Part shown: piece after piece, positions 1 to 9,478 of the stretch
Numbering within the stretch: the first letter of the stretch is position 1
Layout: the number at the start of each line of letters is the position of its first letter
Source of the DNA: Nematopogon swammerdamellus
Taxonomy: Eukaryota > Arthropoda > Insecta > Lepidoptera > Adelidae
Direction: 5' to 3'
Assembly: GCA_946902875.1 (NCBI GenBank)
Contig: OX336340.1
Span: 11,299,566 to 11,363,565, forward strand
DNA: 64,000 nucleotides
Translations under genes and position numbers: made by a program
The notes under the pieces: generated by a model
Databases searched by the model: none
What the model was told of the DNA's origin: nothing
Seen by the model: only the letters and a program-made list of their open reading frames with translations

Positions 1-837
1 AACCGGAACAGGTGTAGGTTTCGCCTTACATATTTTGCTACATCCATGATGTAGGCTCCAGGCAGTGTGATGATTTTGAATTATCGAAACAAATCACGTG
101 CCGGTATGTCTAATGGCACTTGAGCTAAAGTGCGTACAGCACGCTTTTGCATGCGAAACACTCTGTCCCTGTCGGCGACTTGTCTCCACAGTTCAATGCC
201 TTAGGTGGCTATGGCATGAAAGGAGGCTTTATGTACATTCTCGGGATGAAGAGAAGATACAAGTCGCGACAGTCCGAAAAAAAGGTCGTTCTAGCCTGTC
301 GCACAGTCGATATGCTGTTCCCATTTTAATCCGGAGTCCATAGTTAGTCCCAGTCATGCTGCAGAACTTACGTGGGGCACGTCACGTCTATACCATCACA
401 CCGCACTGATAGGTTATCATGCCAATTATATTTCACACGGCAATGACTATGCCGTGAAATTTTAACCGTTTTGAAGCTCAATTACCGGATAAAATAGCAA
501 TTGCCGTATCATTGGCAACACTGCTCCCATTGTTAACTAGAGCTGAACAAGAATCGTTGTACTTCACGCATCGAGAGCGTTTTTGGGCGTTGTGCCAGTG
601 TCGGCCCGATTACCCTTCTAAGAGGAAACGTAACTTCTGGAACTGACCATAACCAGGGGTATTCATTAATATCTGTGCTGCGACCTCGCTCGGGTTAAAG
701 TCGGATTATCAGCAATTCTTTCCCCGATTTATCCCACTTCCAAATCACTTCTGGCCCTACTGATAGCAGAAGAATAGACTAAGTATCTAACGTATTTCGG
801 CGAAGATTCACATCGAGTATATAAAAACTCTACAGTT
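1..837. other. Intergenic, no gene seen
   Basis: Only short frames without recognisable sequence. No repeat was identified with confidence. Confidence 0.5.
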
Positions 838-925
838 TGTAAAGAATGCCGCAAGGCGTAAAACTCACCCTTTTCCCCTTTTCAACACTGCTGAACTATA
901 AAGTATATTTTCATTTAATTTCATT
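838..925 (+). repeat. Dispersed repeat, LINE-tail-like, copy 1
   Basis: GTAAAGAATGCCGCAAGGCG ... AAACTCACCTTTT ... AAAGTATATTTTCATTT. The same string recurs at 12157-12247; the style (palindromic GCCGCAAGGC, then ATAAAGT and a T/A-rich tail) suits a LINE 3' end. Confidence 0.55.
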
Positions 926-974
926 TTATTATTACTCGATCAACCTTACCAACCTTACTAATTTTATTCGTATG

Positions 975-1200
975 TGATTTATCATATCACCGACTTTTGC
1001 TCACGGCTCTGCTTCGCATGACTTTTTACTTACAGCTCAGGCCGCCGATGATGTGGCGTTCTGATGTATAGCCTAAAACCATCTTTAGAAGTGACATAAT
1101 GTAAAAGTAAAAACCGTGTGTAAATTCATAAAGTGGTTCATGAGTAAACTACACACCGAATATTCATATATTATTGACGTACGTTTTACGGCCGGCCGCC
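975..1200 (+). repeat. Dispersed repeat pair member
   Basis: CAGCTCAGGCCGCCGATGAT ... GAAGTGACATAATGTAA ... TTCATATATTATTGACGTACG is repeated, diverged, at 20826-21045 in the same orientation. Class unknown. Confidence 0.5.
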
Positions 1201-1335
1201 GCCGCCGCCGATCGCGCATTAAAACCACAACATTTGACAGAGGAACTACTTTTAACCCCCGACGAAAAAAACGGAGGGGTGTTATAAGTTTGACGTGTGT
1301 GTGTGTGTGAGGGTGTGTTTGTTTTAAGTACTATC

Positions 1336-1643
1336 CGAGGACGTTCACCTGAATACACAAGGCACATACGAGGACATTTTCAAACCGAGGACTTTTTCCT
1401 GGGTCCTCGGATTGAATGGTCACCATTGTCGTATTCTCCGTGCGATTCTGAACCTTTCTGTCTAAGAAATACGGAAATCGGAAACGGTCCTCGATTTGGT
1501 CGCCATAATTTTAGTCAGAGTGTGAAAATTTGTGACCACCAGGGCGGCGCCATCGTCGTATTTTACACACTTCGATTTACACTCAAGTCCACTTTCTTAA
1601 CCAATCCGAGGACCCATGTGTGAAGTTCACACATGGGTCCTCG
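1336..1643. repeat. GTCCTCG motif cluster 1
   Basis: Seven occurrences of GTCCTCG or its complement CGAGGAC in 308 bases: complement at 1336, 1369, 1386 and 1607, forward within 1402-1409, 1486-1493 and 1636-1643. Spacing is irregular, so this is not a plain tandem repeat. A (GT)n run lies just before it (1296-1320). Confidence 0.7.
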
Positions 1644-1712
1644 GTTTGGACACGTTTTGCTGAGTGTGTATTGTTTTTTTTTTTCTAAACAATTTTTCAA
1701 AAATTCAAAAGC

Positions 1713-2128
1713 GGCGGGTGGCCACGTGGTTTGGGCATCGGCTTCTCATGCGGCAGCGGTTGGCGGCGGAGGTCGGCGGATGGAATCCGGTCGGCGTGTA
1801 CCAATGAGTTTCTGACGAAAAAATTTACGTGCATACCTACACCTGCTGCTTCACCGTTCGGAACCAGTGTAAAACTGTAGGTCCCTTCCCTTGCCCCTTA
1901 CTAGGTGGTAGGCTCAAATTGTAGCCGACTGGGTTGGTACCACCGTACTGGATGTAAGATGGCCGCATAGCAGCCTCGGCTGTGTTCTCCTCTAGTCCAG
2001 TAAAGCCATCAATCTAGGGAAGTCTCCGGTATGGCACCTACCTTCTCGGTGGTGATATTGGCTGGTCGGAGCATGCGCTTTGGCCCCTCCGACTCAGCCA
2101 CCCATACCGGATTACATAAAAAAAAAAC
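1713..2128 (+). mobile_element. SINE II
   Basis: About 415 bases ending in an A-run (2118-2127). The head (GTGGTTTGGGCATCGGCTTC ... GGATGGAATCC) looks tRNA-derived. The central part CTGTAGGTCCCTTCCCTT ... TTACTAGGTGGTAGG ... GGTTGGTACCACCG is shared with SINE I, but head and tail differ. The tail (GGTGATATTGGCTGGTCGGA) recurs at 50.28 kb. It separates the two GTCCTCG clusters. Confidence 0.65.
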
Positions 2129-2635
2129 AACATTAGATAATTTACCAAGTTTGGCCCAACTCATCAATATGAAACCACTATTAATATTTTTGTTATGCCT
2201 TATAAATAATAATGAATTTTAGAACGAAAACAATGGGGATTAAAACTTATTGAAAATATTAATCATTCTAATAATCAGATAGCTAATATTATTATCATTA
2301 GCAATATTTGAGAGCTGGACATGATTGTGCGAATATTACACCTGCTGTGGTGATATTAGCCCAACACACAACTATGCCGAAGGAACCCTAGGTGCCATTT
2401 CAGAACCTTCCTTTATCTGAGCACGGCTGTATTGAACTAGAAGATGGAAAACACATCGATGGAAAAACACGTACATTTGCAGCTTCAAACATATTTTATT
2501 GAATGCAATGGTACTGTAATAACAACCGAGATGTCGGGCGAAGCGACTGACGACCGACTGACTGTGATGGGAGCACGATTTGTTCTATTCCTCTACCGGC
2601 GCGGCGGAGCGGCAGCGGCGTTCTTCCCTTCCCCT
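2129..2635. other. AT-rich intergenic stretch
   Basis: AT-rich up to about 2330, then mixed composition. No gene or repeat recognised. Confidence 0.4.
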
Positions 2636-2641
2636 TCCCCC

Positions 2642-3038
2642 GGTCCTCGTTTTGTACAGAAGAAATCAGAATAAAATGTCCCCTGTTTGATAGTAGAAAA
2701 TTCAACACAAGGTCCTCGCATAATACAACGTTTCAGGAATTGGTGTGCTATTAGGTCCTCGAAATGGCATGGCTGAACAGGTCGCGAAGGTCCTCGTTTA
2801 GCCTAACACAAAGTCCTCGAATGGACGTCGCCAGACAGGTTTGCGAGTGTATATTGTGTCCTCGCTTTGTTTGTCACAATTCAAGTTAGAAAGAGTAGGA
2901 GATATCGAAACACTAAGCGCTTGAGCGTTTCCAGGAATAAATTTGGCGCACATCTGTCTTGTCGAGGTCATCGTACGACTTCGTATAGTCCAGATACGGA
3001 GAGGTCCTCGGTCTGAATGAGTAAAACGGGGGTCCTCG
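2642..3038 (+). repeat. GTCCTCG motif cluster 2
   Basis: Eight forward copies of (G/A/T)GTCCTCG, starting at about 2642, 2711, 2754, 2789, 2812, 2857, 3003 and 3031; none in reverse. The following bases often read N-A/T-T-T-G-G. The array ends just before a (GT)n run at 3061-3078. Confidence 0.7.
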
Positions 3039-3059
3039 CATGGTACTTAAAACAAACAA

Positions 3060-3272
3060 GGGTGTGTGTGTGTGTGTCTGTCTGTGGCATCGTAGCTCCC
3101 AAACGGATTGACCGATTTGGATGCGGTTTTTTTTATTAGGAAGCTTGTTTAATCGGGATGGTTCTTAGCTATGTTTGTAATCAAGTAATCAAGTAATTAA
3201 GTAATAAAAAAATGTATTATCTTAATAAGTGGACCGATATTCATGCGGTTTTTTTAAAAAAGATTGAAATAA
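3060..3272 (+). repeat. (GT)n plus dispersed repeat
   Basis: (GT)n/(CTGT)n microsatellite, then ATCGTAGCTCCCAAACGGATTGACCGATTTGGATGCGG. The phrase CCGATnTnnATGCGG recurs at 3233-3250. Probably an old repeat of unknown class. Confidence 0.4.
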
Positions 3273-3489
3273 AAGTTAAATTACAAATTTGAAAAACCCC
3301 CGACACTTAAAAGTCAAAAATAATTTCCGGTTATTTACTTAAAGGAGTCGGGGGACCGCTAAGTAAATGAAATATAAAAACTCAGAGCTGCGCGGGAATT
3401 TACTTAGCGGTCTCCCGACTCTTTAAGTAAATAACCGGAAATTATTTTTGACTTTTTAAGGGCCGGGGATTTTTAAATTTGTAATTTTT
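3273..3489. mobile_element. Fold-back element, copy 1
   Basis: 217-base near-palindrome. The left arm runs AAAAGTTAAATTACAAATTT ... AAGTCAAAAATAATTTCCGG ... GACCGCTAAGTAAAT, and the right arm is its complement around a centre ACTCAGAGCTGCGCGGG. A second copy forms the core of the palindrome at 24.8-25.3 kb. Confidence 0.75.
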
Positions 3490-3760
3490 GAAAAGATTTT
3501 CTTTAAAAAACCCTATGAAAATATGGGATCTTTATCAGTCACTAACTTTTGCCTACTTAAGTTACCCCCGACATATTAAAATTAATTTTAAATATATCTT
3601 TAAGTCATATTTTAACAATTTGTGAATTAACCTTAGCATATAGGCCTAGTAAAGCTCTACAGTTTTTCTATAGAAAGCACCGCATTCGGCCGACCGTCGA
3701 CTTACATACGTTGCAAAATTGGACTCCACGAAAAGTGTATTTATTTTAACGCGATAATAT

Positions 3761-4341
3761 ACAGGGTGTTCGGCACATCGACCGACAAAAATTTTTTGAA
3801 GGTAAGTGGGTTTATTTGCAACGTTTTGACCCATGATTCCTTTTGTCATATGTCACGTGGTATCGAGATGCGATTTTTTTTCTTTATTTTCAAAATTACC
3901 AAAATTCCAGCTATAAACCCTTGTAACTTTTTTTTATGATTGTATTAGCACGAAATAAAATTTATTGCATTTTACCATGTATCCTCGTTCTAGAAAAATT
4001 AAATTAATTAAGAAATTAAGATTCTGTCATATTTTTACTCGTTCTCGGGACTTTGGGAGGTCATAAGGCCTTTTCATGGTATTAACTTCATCAAATCATA
4101 TTTTTCTAGAACAAGGATACATCGTAAAATTCAATAAATTTTATTTCGTGCTGATAAAATCATAAACAAAAATGTTACAAGGGTTTAAGGCGGGGATTTT
4201 GGAAATTTTCAAAAATAAAGAAAACAAATCGTATCTCGATAGCACGTGACATCTGACAAAAGGTATAATGGGTCAACACGTTGCAAATGACCCCACTTAC
4301 CTACAAACAAATTTTGTCGGTTGATGTGCCGAACACCCTGT
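3761..4341. mobile_element. MITE with long terminal inverted repeats
   Basis: 581 bases. Both ends read ACAGGGTGTTCGGCACATC inward, followed by (A/G)ACCGACAAAA and further matches for about 250 bases per arm. The flanks are TA-rich (ATAT left, ATA right), suggesting a TA-type target duplication. No transposase is encoded. Non-autonomous DNA element, superfamily not assigned. Confidence 0.8.
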
Positions 4342-4344
4342 ATA

Positions 4345-4880
4345 GCTTATGTCCATCCTGAAGGTTTATCCTAAATATTGGTGAAATATTTCTTTTTAAT
4401 CGGATAAGTAGTTTCATAGATTACCTCCTACCAAGGATGTGCCTCCTACATCTAAACTTACAAACTTACAAATATTAGCTCTTTATTTATAATATTAGTT
4501 TTGCTCATCAATTATTATGCTCTTTCTGACTTATTTTGTGACCAAAAAATGGCAGTCTAATAAACAAGCATTCAAAGTTCATAGTTTCCATAGGAATGTA
4601 ACCAACCTATGTAGAGCACTCAACACAGATGTCAGAAATAAAGTACCCACCGGGCGTGTGTTCATGCGGATAGAGACCGGATAAAGGTCACATTACATTA
4701 ATCTCAAAACAATGCTTCCGTCAGACTCGTTCCGTGATCGCCAAAGGATAATCTGAGAACTTCAGACTCACGTCACAACAGAATCGACTCCGCGTCTGTC
4801 GACTGCCGACCTTCCGACCGTGTCAAAGTTACAAGTCAAGGCCCGCATTTCGCCGCCCCACCTGGCCTGAGTGGCGTTTA
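4345..4880. other. Upstream region of gene A
   Basis: No gene. The last 120 bases before the TATA box are C-rich and hold CCGTGTCAAAGTTAC (4818-4832), shared with the region upstream of gene D. Confidence 0.5.
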
Positions 4881-4930
4881 TATAAAAACTCGTGTAGCGA
4901 ACTGCATTGACATCAATCACCTGTTGACCA
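4881..4930 (+). promoter_or_regulatory. Core promoter of gene A
   Basis: TATATAAAA-type TATA box (TATAAAA at 4881-4887). About 30 bases downstream comes TCAATCACCTGTTGACCA (4913-4930), which matches the initiator region TCAGTCACCTGTTGA of genes B and D apart from the initiator G. The ATG follows at 4941, so the 5' UTR would be under 30 bases. Upstream at 4818-4832 is CCGTGTCAAAGTTAC, shared with gene D, and at 4836-4844 TCAAGGCCC, close to the FTZ-F1 site YCAAGGYCR. Confidence 0.75.
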
Positions 4931-4940
4931 CACACACGAA

Positions 4941-7900
4941 ATGTTCAGCAAAGTGAGTTATAATCTGGGACATAGTTCCGTTGTTAAGCGCAGAAGGAAT
5001 TGCGATTGTGCTCTATATTATTATCGTCTACATAAATTATAAGACCTATGTAAATTTAATAAAACATCCATGCCAAATGTTTAACTATATGTATATAACC
5101 ATTGAAAGTAAAATAATTTTCTAAAGTAATCCTCTTTTTTTTCTCTACTTCTTGTACTTCTATTTTTTTCTTCTCTTATGGTCTTCTCTATGGTTATATG
5201 TTTTAAAAGTTTGCAGGAATATTGTGTCATGACAGGATAACGCAGGATTCAATACAGTTCTAACAAGTAGGATTTACAGTTAGTGTGCAATTCTACCCTC
5301 AGATTCTCGCCCTGAGCGCAGTGCTGGCTGTCAGCCGGGCTGGTCTGCTGCCGCACGGCCACGCCGTGTCCTCCCAGAGCATCGTCCGCCACGACGAGAA
5401 TGCTCACTACGGCGCCCCTCTCGCACACTACGCCGCCCCTGCACACTACGCCGCCCCTGCACACTACGCCGCTCCCGCACACTACGCCGCCCCTGCACAC
5501 TACGCTGCCCCCCTAGCGCACTACGCTGCCCCCCTAGCGCACTACGCTGCCCCCGCGGCTCACTACGATGGACATGATGAATATGTAAGTATTGTTTTTT
5601 TATTTTTTTTTATGGAAACTGACACGATTGGCTACACACCTACAACATCCGTGATGTCAGCCCATATCACCAAGTCAACTAGGTGCTATGTCAGTGCTTC
5701 CCTTCATTTCGTGTCGGATACACTGAACTGGACGGAAAACACGAACTATTTACATAGCCGTTTCGACCGACGTTTCATTCAGTGCGATGGTATCCACCCA
5801 AGCAGGATAGACCGGCGGGATGGCCAAGGTGGAGGAAAACAGGCTACATCTTGTGCTTGAGCTCGAAGAGACCTTAGGGTCTCAAGTGGAGACCTTATTT
5901 AGATAAGGTCTCCACTTGGGGTCTCCAAAACCTCGTCGAGTTTAACGCGAGTAAAACTCACGCGTGTGTATTCAGCGCAAAGCGGACACCGTTCACTGCA
6001 GCCCCCACCTTTCAAGGAACTACTCTCAAGGTCGAGGAGCACATTGGGATTCTCGGGGTCGAACTAACTCCCGACCTGAATTTTGGACGCCACATCGAGG
6101 AGAAAGCTATCGAGCCTAAAGGAAGCTGGGTGTCCTCAACAAGGTGCGTCAGTACTTTACGCCGAGCAAAAAACTGCTACTTTATAAAGCGCAGATTCGC
6201 TCATGCGTGGAGTACTGTTCGCATTTGTGGGACGGATCCGCAAAATACCTTCTCGGCTCCTTAGACTCGATTCAGCGTCGCGCTGTATGCCTCGTTAACG
6301 ACCCCGAGGTATCTCGGAAGACCTTACAGCTCCGCAGGGACGTTGGATCTTTGTGTGCGTTCTATCGCCTGTACCACGGAGAGTGTTCCAAGGAGCTGCA
6401 CGATGCAATCCCTCCATCCCCATTCTACCATCGTTCCACGTGCAACAGGTTGGGAATGCATCCACACACTGTCGATATTCCCCCACTTAGGACAAATCGA
6501 TCCTGTAAACCCTTTATTTACAGGGTTGCCAACATGTGGAATGCACTTCCACCTGCATCTTTTCCTCTAATGTACAGTCTGGGATCCTTCAAACATAATG
6601 TGAAGGTGCACCTAGCCGGCCGACATGGTATTCGCAGCCCCCGTAAATATTCGAATGCCCGTGGGCGCCGTCGGACTACACCTCTGCGTTAGTCTGGCGC
6701 GCGCCATAGGTCGAGCTTCCCATAAAAAAAAAACCTACCACCTAGTACGGTAAGAAGGGAAGGGGCCTACAGTTTTACGTGGAATCCGAATCACGGTCAG
6801 CCTCCGACGGTCGAACGGTCACCCATCCAAATTCTGACAGCGCTCAGGGTTGCTTAACAACAGTCGACCGACCGCACCACTGAGCCGAGGCTGACAAATT
6901 CAAAAAAATAAATCTTTCTTTTGGGCGATATGATTGCATACTCTAGGTGACTAGAAAGTACGAGGTGTAAGCTAATGTGTATGGCTACGATCTCTTGCAT
7001 CATATGCGTCATTCAAAATATTTGAAGACGACATAACAGTATTTCCTTCCTGCATAAGCCATGACGATTACAGGCGCTCCCTAAATATTATACGACGTAG
7101 TTTCATAGTTGGCTTTAACGACGACGTACTCGTAGTTTCATAGTTGTCTTTTACCCGTCCGTCGTCACCCAGTCGCAGCCCTGCATACCTCTATTAGATA
7201 TTATCGAAAAAAAAGCGGTATAGTCGCAGGTCTGTCCCACTAGACGCATTGAGAAGTGTTTTGGATCGACCAAGACGGATCATGAAAAATAGCTAGCAGC
7301 GATAAATTGCTAATAGAGAACAGCACCGCTGAATCCATGGGTGAATTGGTCGTAGCTGCGCTGCGTCCGGGAGCAAATCTTCTCGCAGCGGAGGCGCAAA
7401 CCAGCGACTGAGAGAACAGACCTGGTTCTTATGGTCCACGCCACGATCTCTCATCCTATCGTCACATAGTTAGTCTGCAAGTATATTTTTTACCTAAGCG
7501 ATTGTTGTGATGGTGATTGCAGGCGCACCCCAAGTACGACTACTCGTACTCAGTGGCGGACCCGCACACCGGCGACCACAAGTCGCAGCACGAGTCGCGC
7601 GACGGCGACGTGGTGCACGGCAGCTACTCCCTCGTGCAGCCGGACGGCTCCGTCCGCAAGGTCGAATACACCGCCGATGACCACAACGGGTAAGTAACAA
7701 GTACGACTACTCGTACTCTGTGGCGGACCCGCACACCGGCGACCACAAGTCGCAGCACGAGTCGCGCGACGGCGACGTGGTGCACGGCAGCTACTCCCTC
7801 GTGCAACCGGACGGCTCCGTCCGCAAGGTCGAATACACCGCCGATGACCACAACGGGTAAGTAACAAGTACGACTACTCGTACTCTGTGGCGGACCCGCA

Positions 7901-8574
7901 CACCGGCGACCACAAGTCGCAGCACGAGTCGCGCGACGGCGACGTGGTGCACGGCAGCTACTCCCTCGTGCAGCCGGACGGCTCCGTCCGCAAGGTCGAA
8001 TACACCGCCGATGACCACAACGGGTAAGTAACAAGTACCTACGACTACTCGTACTCGGTGGCGGACCCGCACACCGGCGACCACAAGTCGCAGCACGAGT
8101 CGCGCGACGGCGACGTGGTGCACGGCAGCTACTCCCTCGTGCAGCCGGACGGCTCCGTCCGTAAGGTCGAATACACCGCCGATGACCACAACGGGTAAGA
8201 CAGTTGCATTATTTTGTTAAAAAAACTCGTTGAAAAATAAACGGTTAGTACTCAGTATCGAAGAACTCCCGGCGAAGTTCAGTCGCCAAAGCACTCATGG
8301 TCTTACAAAATCTTCTAACTTCTAAAGCTAGTCGCAGTGATTGTTACATAAATCTATATGCGATGCGCCACCGACATGAATCACCAATCAGCAGCATCAT
8401 AAAACAAAATACCTAAGAAAGTTCGTAATGCCTCTAGCCTAAGAATTATTAATTGTGTGTAAATTAATGCAAGTTGGCTTTCCTTACAGTTTCAACGCAG
8501 TGGTACACAACTCTGCCCCTTCCCACCACGCCGCCCCCGCCTACGCAGCCGCCCCCGCCTACCATCACTACTAG
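4941..8574 (+). CDS. RR-2 cuticular protein, gene A (4 exons, 181 aa)
   Basis: Structural cuticle protein of the CPR family; the RR-2 (Rebers-Riddiford, chitin_bind_4) domain binds chitin in the extracellular procuticle (family knowledge). Exons 4941-4952, 5303-5584, 7523-7689 and 8490-8574 have GT/AG borders and intron phases 0, 0, 2, and join to one open frame. Exon 1 is a 12-base microexon (MFSK). With the start of exon 2 it forms a signal peptide probably cut after residue 17 (AVSRA/G). Residues 18-98 hold SSQSIVRHD and seven HYAAP repeats. Residues 99-154 are RR-2, beginning [17 protein letters not shown] and ending [10 protein letters not shown]. The tail starts [13 protein letters not shown] and ends HHY. 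The intron after exon 3 opens with three further exon-3 copies. Intron 2 carries a SINE split by a LINE. The start is fixed by the promoter and microexon shared with B, C and D. Confidence 0.93.
5594..6898 (-). mobile_element. SINE copy (tRNA/5S-headed family) split by a LINE
   Basis: In intron 2 of gene A. The part at 5594-5819 is the 3' half on the minus strand, with its A-tail seen as the T-run at 5594-5610 and then the family tail (GGTTGGCTACATCACC-like). The part at 6733-6898 is the 5' half, starting at CCTACCACCTAGTACGG and ending at the tRNA-like head. The two parts join at the same place in the element as in the uninterrupted copies at 22.7 kb and 38.9 kb, so the LINE at 5820-6732 inserted into an existing SINE. 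Confidence 0.75.
5820..6732 (+). mobile_element. Jockey/CR1-like LINE, 5'-truncated 3' end
   Basis: Coding remnant of the C-terminal part of a non-LTR reverse transcriptase. From about 5940 it reads [17 protein letters not shown], then [22 protein letters not shown]. After a frame break near 6115 it continues as [34 protein letters not shown] and [16 protein letters not shown], and ends near 6692 with [12 protein letters not shown] and [15 protein letters not shown]. The catalytic core is missing. An A-run at 6722-6732 marks the 3' end. A perfect hairpin (AAGTGGAGACCTTAT and its complement, about 5889-5922) lies near the truncated 5' end. It is inserted inside a SINE and is not functional. 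Confidence 0.8.
7523..8194 (+). repeat. Four-copy tandem array of the RR-2 exon, gene A
   Basis: Copy 1 (7523-7689) is the spliced exon, preceded by a good acceptor (GATTGCAG). Repeat units start at AAGTACGAC at 7532, 7699, 7866 and 8033, exactly 167 bases apart. Copies 2-4 lack the GCGCACCCC start and the acceptor, and begin instead with the donor of the previous copy (GTAAGTAAC). Changes by eye: copies 2 and 3 have TCT for TCA; copy 2 has CAA for CAG; copy 4 has a 4-base insertion after AAGTAC, a Cgc to Cgt change and the terminal donor GTAAGA. Read-through from copy 1 meets TAA at once, so copies 2-4 lie in the intron. Confidence 0.92.
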
Positions 8575-8687
8575 ACTTAGCCCTCCCTCCCCCACCGGAC
8601 GCACTAGTGACTCGAGACACTAGTCACTAGACGACCTAGCTGTGAATGTGATATTTATACTTTTTTAAATGTGTGTGTACGAGAGTA

Positions 8688-8693
8688 AATAAA
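8688..8693 (+). terminator. Poly(A) signal, gene A
   Basis: AATAAA 114 bases after the stop codon of gene A, in an AT-rich 3' UTR. Confidence 0.7.
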
Positions 8694-8699
8694 AAGCGT

Positions 8700-9478
8700 C
8701 AGTATTGACTACACTAATACACTTGTTTATTTTTGTATATTTATACTGATAATGTAGGAGGATAGTTATGCTGTCAAATCTATGATTTATACTTCTGATA
8801 TTAAAATTAAGATTTTTAAGAAATGATTTCTAGGGTAGTATTTTTTTTACATTTTTCCCGGCTATTATTTACAACATAGTCAATGCGCAATATTCACAGA
8901 AAGCCATTTAAATAAAGGTAGTCAAATTGATAGTTCTAGTTACCATAATTACTTGCAATGCAAGGCTTTATAAATTTAAGATACATTTATTTATCAGCTT
9001 TTATAATAAAATTAATTTTAAACATTACCCTCCTTTTGGCTTTGCCGTAGTCGGGTAAAAATAAGGGCACTTTATTAATAATTGCCGCCGCAGCCACATA
9101 GCTCGGTGCATCTCAACTTTCGTTTCGGACAGTTGCATCGTCCTGCGCATTTTTGTTTGCATCTGCTTCTAATTAATTCCAGGTCCAGTAATTTCCAGAT
9201 GGACTGGTCCATACGGGCTCCCATAAGCCATTGTGCCCGATGGCTCCTCGTGGCTCCAGGGCTAAATCAGCTCAGAACACCCCTAGGTACACCTGTGCTG
9301 TGCTCAGTGGCATCCTTTGTTGAAGATTTACAAGGTGGATCGCATTAATATCCCCACTACAAGAACTACGGCGAGGGTGACGTCCACCATCGGCCAGCTT
9401 GGGGTCATCGGGACCTCGCGTCCCGTCTAATGCCCCCGCTACCGGTGGTGCAGTGCAACTATCACTGTTATAACAAAG
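8700..9478. other. Intergenic, probably degraded repeats
   Basis: AT-rich to about 9060. From about 9080 to 9465 the base composition is higher in G/C (CCTCGCGTCCCGTCTAATGC), which looks like an old repeat, but no family was recognised. No gene seen. Confidence 0.4.

Noticed and set aside
5249..5500. Antisense frames over exon 2 of A, and similarly at 15324-15624 (B), 26182-26388 (C), 34014-34441 (D), 54121-54494 and 55681-56253 (F)
   Set aside because: Mirror images of the Ala/His-rich repeats; low-complexity Gly/Val/Arg or Met/Val translations.
7523..8194. CRISPR array
   Set aside because: The units are full copies with no unique spacers, each encoding a chitin-binding domain, in an insect genome.
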